64,000 nt of DNA from the NCBI GenBank assembly GCA_012295275.1, contig CM022668.1, positions 9,232,541-9,296,540 of the forward strand, in the 5' to 3' direction. Below are positions 63,163 through 64,000 of the stretch, piece by piece. Origin of the DNA: Chrysomallon squamiferum. Its lineage: Eukaryota; Mollusca; Gastropoda; Neomphalida; Peltospiridae. The first letter of the stretch is position 1. Each line of letters begins with the position of its first letter. The notes under the pieces were generated by a model, which saw only the letters and a program-made list of their open reading frames with translations, was not told where the DNA came from and made no database searches. The translations under genes were made by a program, and so were the position numbers.

Positions 63163-64000
63163 GCAAACAACAATAATAGCAACAATAGCAACAACAGTAT
63201 ATTAAATAAAAATAATTTTTTACTTTATGTAAACTGAAACTGTAATAATCTAAGATTATTCTAGGTGACAGAAAATGGTTGATTAGCATTAGTTTAATAT
63301 ATGAGTTATTGGTAAAGGAATTAAATGTTTGTGCAAACAGCTATTGTCTGATGAAATATTCTTCAATAAGATGATGATGACCAAAGTATTATCTCTTTAA
63401 CCAGATTAGTAATACTACTGATTTGTAAATGGAAAGAAGTCTTGTCTAGTATAAGTTTTATTACAAATTTTCCAACACAAAAACTTCATTCAGAACAAAT
63501 CTACACTGCTTCTGTTTGATGTTAATTATCACTTGTAATAGGGTGCAAGATAAGTTTGATGCCTGAACCTCAAATATCTTTATTCTGCTAAAAATTATAG
63601 CAGAATAAAGATATCAGAGGTTCAGGCATCTGAGCAACTGTATCAGGCTGGTAAATATCACCTCAACATGACCACAGATGTGGGTGAGAAAAAGGCTGTT
63701 GTTTAAGCCTGTCTTAAACACATTTACATTGAAAAGGACTCACCACTACAACTACCTTTAGAAATTATTATTTGCAATAAATTAAAAACTTTACATATTT
63801 ATTATTACCTTACAGTAAGCTTTCAAAAGTGGATTTTCGCAGTCTTTGAGAAACTCAGTGAGAGGTTCAACAAGCTCCAGAGTGTGTTTTAAATAAATAA
63901 TGTTAGTAATTTTGGAATCAGCTGTTTTAACAGAATCCTGTTTTGGAATCTGAACACAGAGAGAAATTAGGTGGTCTACATCTAGAAATCGACCAATCAC
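55370..64000 (-). CDS. MSH4: MutS homologue 4 (MSH4), C-terminal part, 17 exons, 5' end beyond the window
   Basis: MSH4 pairs with MSH5 as MutSgamma, a clamp that stabilises meiotic recombination intermediates for crossing over; it lacks the mismatch-binding domain. Exons, in transcript order: >64000-63809, 63068-62949, 62438-62426, 62172-62119, 61171-60987, 60450-60438, 60063-60018, 59800-59676, 59367-59273, 58881-58834, 58516-58349, 57961-57889, 57618-57554, 56886-56816, 56544-56441, 56021-55933, 55540-55370. Phases agree over 543 codons, about 58 percent of the roughly 936 aa of human MSH4. Conserved: CVQIPKQD and [15 protein letters not shown] (core domain), [33 protein letters not shown], Walker A GPNMSGKST split between the tenth and eleventh exons seen here, the signature [11 protein letters not shown], Walker [16 protein letters not shown], the VTHF H-loop, and the C-terminal [20 protein letters not shown]. 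Two exons are only 13 nt, and the intron after the fifteenth begins with GC. Nothing looks inactivated. Confidence 0.95.
56216..56300 (+). repeat. (TC)n(AC)n compound microsatellite in an MSH4 intron
   Basis: About 26 TC repeats followed by about 15 AC repeats on the plus strand. A TA run of about 18 units at 56341-56376 follows, close to the GC donor of the next exon. Confidence 0.92.
59067..59109 (+). repeat. (GT)n microsatellite in an MSH4 intron
   Basis: About 20 uninterrupted GT repeats, flanked by TTTTG pentamers and by GTGTT. Confidence 0.92.
60438..60450 (-). CDS. MSH4: MSH4 13-nt microexon (second)
   Basis: On the minus strand, taattccag|ATTCAACTCAATG|gtaagtat. Both splice sites are strong and the 13 nt supply I-Q-L-N plus the first base of D. 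Joined to the neighbours this gives [18 protein letters not shown], which aligns without gaps to human ADLIKMNERCQESLREIY as I recall it. Skipping the microexon would break the frame (13 nt is not a multiple of 3). Confidence 0.85.
61190..61945 (-). repeat. AT-rich minisatellite beside an MSH4 acceptor, ending in a decoy copy of that acceptor
   Basis: On the plus strand, about ten diverged 55-80 bp units contain gataaatctattataatata, aaatataacactattata and tacaaatattttcactaa. They start about 20 bp from the acceptor of the exon at 60987-61171. The far end (61924-61941) holds tttgacaactcctatgtaag, a near copy of that junction (tttgacaacccctgtgtaag at 61161-61180). Read on the minus strand this is a decoy acceptor, tacatag|gagttgtcaaatag, which stops in frame at TAG. 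Confidence 0.8.
62426..62438 (-). CDS. MSH4: MSH4 13-nt microexon (first)
   Basis: On the minus strand, tatattttag|CCAAAGGTAAATG|gtaagtaa. It encodes P-K-V-N plus the first base of G. The joined sequence [18 protein letters not shown] aligns without gaps to human YAVRSNINEFLDIARRTY as I recall it. Without it the preceding exon (phase 0 end) and the next exon (needs one base) do not fit. Confidence 0.88.
63116..63161 (+). repeat. (TAA)n microsatellite in an MSH4 intron
   Basis: About 15 TAA repeats, with CAA and AGC variants on both sides. It lies 50 bp before the acceptor of the exon at 62949-63068 (minus strand). The resulting poly-Leu open frame is an artefact. Confidence 0.9.
63558..63630. 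repeat. Long near-perfect inverted repeat (hairpin) in an MSH4 intron
   Basis: Arms 63558-63590 and 63598-63630 are 33 nt each with 31 complementary pairs and a 7-nt loop (aaaatta). The arms begin gatgcctgaacct and end tattctgcta. It could fold as DNA cruciform or as RNA hairpin on either strand. It may be a fold-back MITE remnant or a small-RNA precursor; nothing in the sequence decides this. Confidence 0.85.

Overview
The window is nuclear DNA from an animal, most likely a lophotrochozoan invertebrate and probably a mollusc. That placement is inference: it rests on the protein families, the AT-rich intron-dense layout, the very heavy load of ATT, GT and CTAT microsatellites, and a front-end fatty acid desaturase of the invertebrate FADS2-like type. 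There are no bacterial operons, CRISPR arrays or phage genes. I rebuilt every gene by hand from GT-AG junctions, reading-frame phase and remembered family sequences. Exon coordinates are in the gene entries.

Layout: (1) 1352-3473 (+) COA1, a small mitochondrial inner-membrane assembly factor, 4 exons, 146 aa. (2) 4734-12063 (+) a cytochrome b5 fused front-end fatty acid desaturase, 10 exons, 427 aa. (3) 12285-14530, a tandem segmental duplication behind the desaturase. (4) 17771-31920 (+) a PFTAIRE cyclin-dependent kinase (CDK14/15, Eip63E type), 17 coding exons, 497 aa, with a probable spliced 3'UTR ending past 33301. (5) 32.8-47 kb, a long AT-rich gene-poor stretch with microsatellites, minisatellites, a small mariner-like MITE with an internal telomere-like stretch, and two orphan exon-like ORFs. 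(6) 47294-48231 (+) a tentative 4-exon gene for a small secreted cysteine-containing peptide. (7) 51166-53392, a 2.2 kb compound GT-microsatellite/minisatellite. (8) 55370-64000 (-) the C-terminal 543 codons of the meiotic MutS homologue MSH4 (17 exons, 5' end beyond the window), with two 13-nt microexons and one GC-AG intron. The genes have unrelated jobs (respiratory-chain assembly, lipid desaturation, kinase signalling, meiotic recombination); I see no functional cluster.

The most unusual feature cuts across the genes. Exon-intron junctions are repeatedly caught inside tandem duplications. At COA1 exon 3, desaturase exon 3, kinase exons 9, 13, 15 and 16, and MSH4 exon 5, the repeat copies carry a splice site plus roughly 12-33 nt of the adjoining exon. 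This makes up to 14 decoy splice sites in a row (43-bp unit at kinase exon 13). Kinase exons 5, 7, 15 (acceptor side) and 17 have arrays that abut the junction with splice-site-like units. Almost every decoy leads to an in-frame stop or a frameshift. One, at kinase exon 9, would give an in-frame 35-residue insertion. This pattern is the best candidate here for an undescribed process.
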